From NCBI GenBank assembly GCA_938042055.1, contig CALIRX010000040.1:1-5532 (forward strand): DNA of 5,532 nt, given 5' to 3'. How positions within the stretch are numbered: position 1 is the stretch's first letter; each line of letters begins with the position of its first letter. The position numbers and the translations under genes were made by a program. Under the pieces are notes generated by a model. It worked only from the letters and a program-made list of their open reading frames with translations. It was not told the origin of the DNA and ran no database searches. Positions 5,056 through 5,532 of this stretch are shown here, piece by piece. This stretch comes from an uncultured Candidatus Saccharibacteria bacterium. Its GTDB lineage: Bacteria; Patescibacteriota; Saccharimonadia; Saccharimonadales; Saccharimonadaceae.

Positions 5056-5064
5056 ATTATAACA
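5056..5064 (-). promoter_or_regulatory. Extended -10 promoter of the trpS operon
   Basis: TGTTATAAT (5064-5056) is a perfect extended -10. The predicted start at 5049 is one base before the trpS ATG. The -35 region is weak. Confidence 0.7.
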
Positions 5065-5115
5065 TTATTCGATCGTTAAGTAATGGGACGATATTTTCTT
5101 TCTAGTTTAACTTAG

Positions 5116-5412
5116 CTATTGATCTATAATTTTTAAAGACTTTTTGTATACGGACTCTATGTCTTTTTCTATCTTTTGTATAGCTGATACATCACTGGCT
5201 TGGGATGTTGCTATGCCATCAAAGTTACTTGCCAAATCATCCCAGTCAATTGTTGGATAGTCAACTTTATCGCAGTCAGTCAATCTCGCCATTGCAAAAC
5301 ACAGTGCATCAAGCGACTCGGCCGTCCCGATTTTGTCTTGCGAATCTCGGTAGAGATCAATGATTTCGCGAGCAATGATAGCCTGTTGTATACGGTTATT
5401 ATCAGCTTTCAT
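5116..5412 (-). CDS. Hypothetical protein, 98 residues, helical and acidic
   Basis: Not recognised. The 98-residue product looks almost wholly helical. Residues 6-25 form an amphipathic helix (QQAIIAREIIDLY), an aspartate-rich middle (about 46-65, including DWDD) may be a loop, and 74-96 is a charged, possibly coiled-coil helix. No signal peptide or membrane segment is seen. The ATG overlaps the stop of the preceding gene as ATGA, so translation is probably coupled, and no separate Shine-Dalgarno site is well placed. No clear terminator follows before the trpS promoter. Small overlapping gene pairs are common for toxin-antitoxin or partner proteins, but nothing in the sequence proves that here. 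Confidence 0.6.
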   Translation of the reverse strand: MKADNNRIQQAIIAREIIDLYRDSQDKIGTAESLDALCFAMARLTDCDKVDYPTIDWDDLASNFDGIATSQASDVSAIQKIEKDIESVYKKSLKIIDQ

Positions 5413-5532
5413 GCATCTATTAAATAATCCCTCAACATCGCGAGCCCATCAACTTTCTCAATTATCGTCAGATATTTCTGCCATTCTTCGTCGTTCAATT
5501 CTGCCAAACTGCGACCAGGAAAGCTCGGATGT
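5409..5532 (-). CDS. Unknown protein, C-terminal 40 residues (start beyond right edge)
   Basis: A frame open from the window edge to TGA 5411-5409 encodes the last 40 residues of a protein: a loop with HPSFPGRS, then a mostly helical end (ELNDEEWQKYLTII, then KVDGLAMLRDYLIDA). The stop overlaps the next start as ATGA, a strong sign that this is the real frame. It is too short to name. Confidence 0.5.
   Translation of the reverse strand, partial: HPSFPGRSLAELNDEEWQKYLTIIEKVDGLAMLRDYLIDA

Noticed and set aside
1..5532. CRISPR array or insertion sequence
   Set aside because: There is no regularly spaced direct repeat, and no transposase frame on either strand.

Overview
The window looks like a chromosomal segment of a small-genome bacterium, most likely Candidatus Saccharibacteria (TM7) or another member of the candidate phyla radiation. 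This is inferred from compact same-strand gene packing, promoters placed so close to start codons that messages would be leaderless, divergent and shortened housekeeping proteins, and use of TGA as a stop, which argues against the lineages that read UGA as glycine. The taxonomic call is moderate, not certain. Every supported gene lies on the minus strand, so reading order runs from high to low coordinates.

Right part (about 5532 to 1343). Two unrecognised genes that overlap by ATGA come first, the first of them cut by the window edge. A housekeeping run follows: trpS (tryptophanyl-tRNA synthetase), an RluA-family 23S rRNA pseudouridine synthase with an unusual N-terminal extension, holB (clamp-loader delta prime subunit) and a membrane-anchored TPR protein. 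trpS, the pseudouridine synthase and holB are packed with 12-base and 0-base gaps and form an operon. trpS has its own extended -10 promoter. The TPR gene has another, embedded in the last codons of holB.

Middle part (about 1340 to 594). A tRNA block holds tRNA-Thr(TGT) and tRNA-Tyr(GTA) with a clear promoter and an intrinsic terminator. A two-helix membrane protein with its own near-consensus promoter comes next. tRNA-Thr(GGT) follows with its own promoter and two tandem intrinsic terminators. The tRNA order Thr-Tyr-...-Thr matches the thrU-tyrU-glyT-thrT cluster of E. coli, with a protein gene where the glycine tRNA would be.

Left part (about 594 to 1). After the terminators the content changes to what looks like accessory DNA. 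The N-terminal part of a RecE-like PD-(D/E)XK exonuclease, a phage or recombination function, runs off the left edge. Just upstream of its ribosome binding site, positions 461 to 312 can fold on the minus strand into a closed, multi-branched structure of about 150 nt: a 21-pair closing helix around several hairpins, with G-U wobbles that favour the minus-strand RNA. A third copy of the closing-helix sequence offers a competing fold. This possible cis-acting RNA, or mobile structured element, is the most interesting item in the window.
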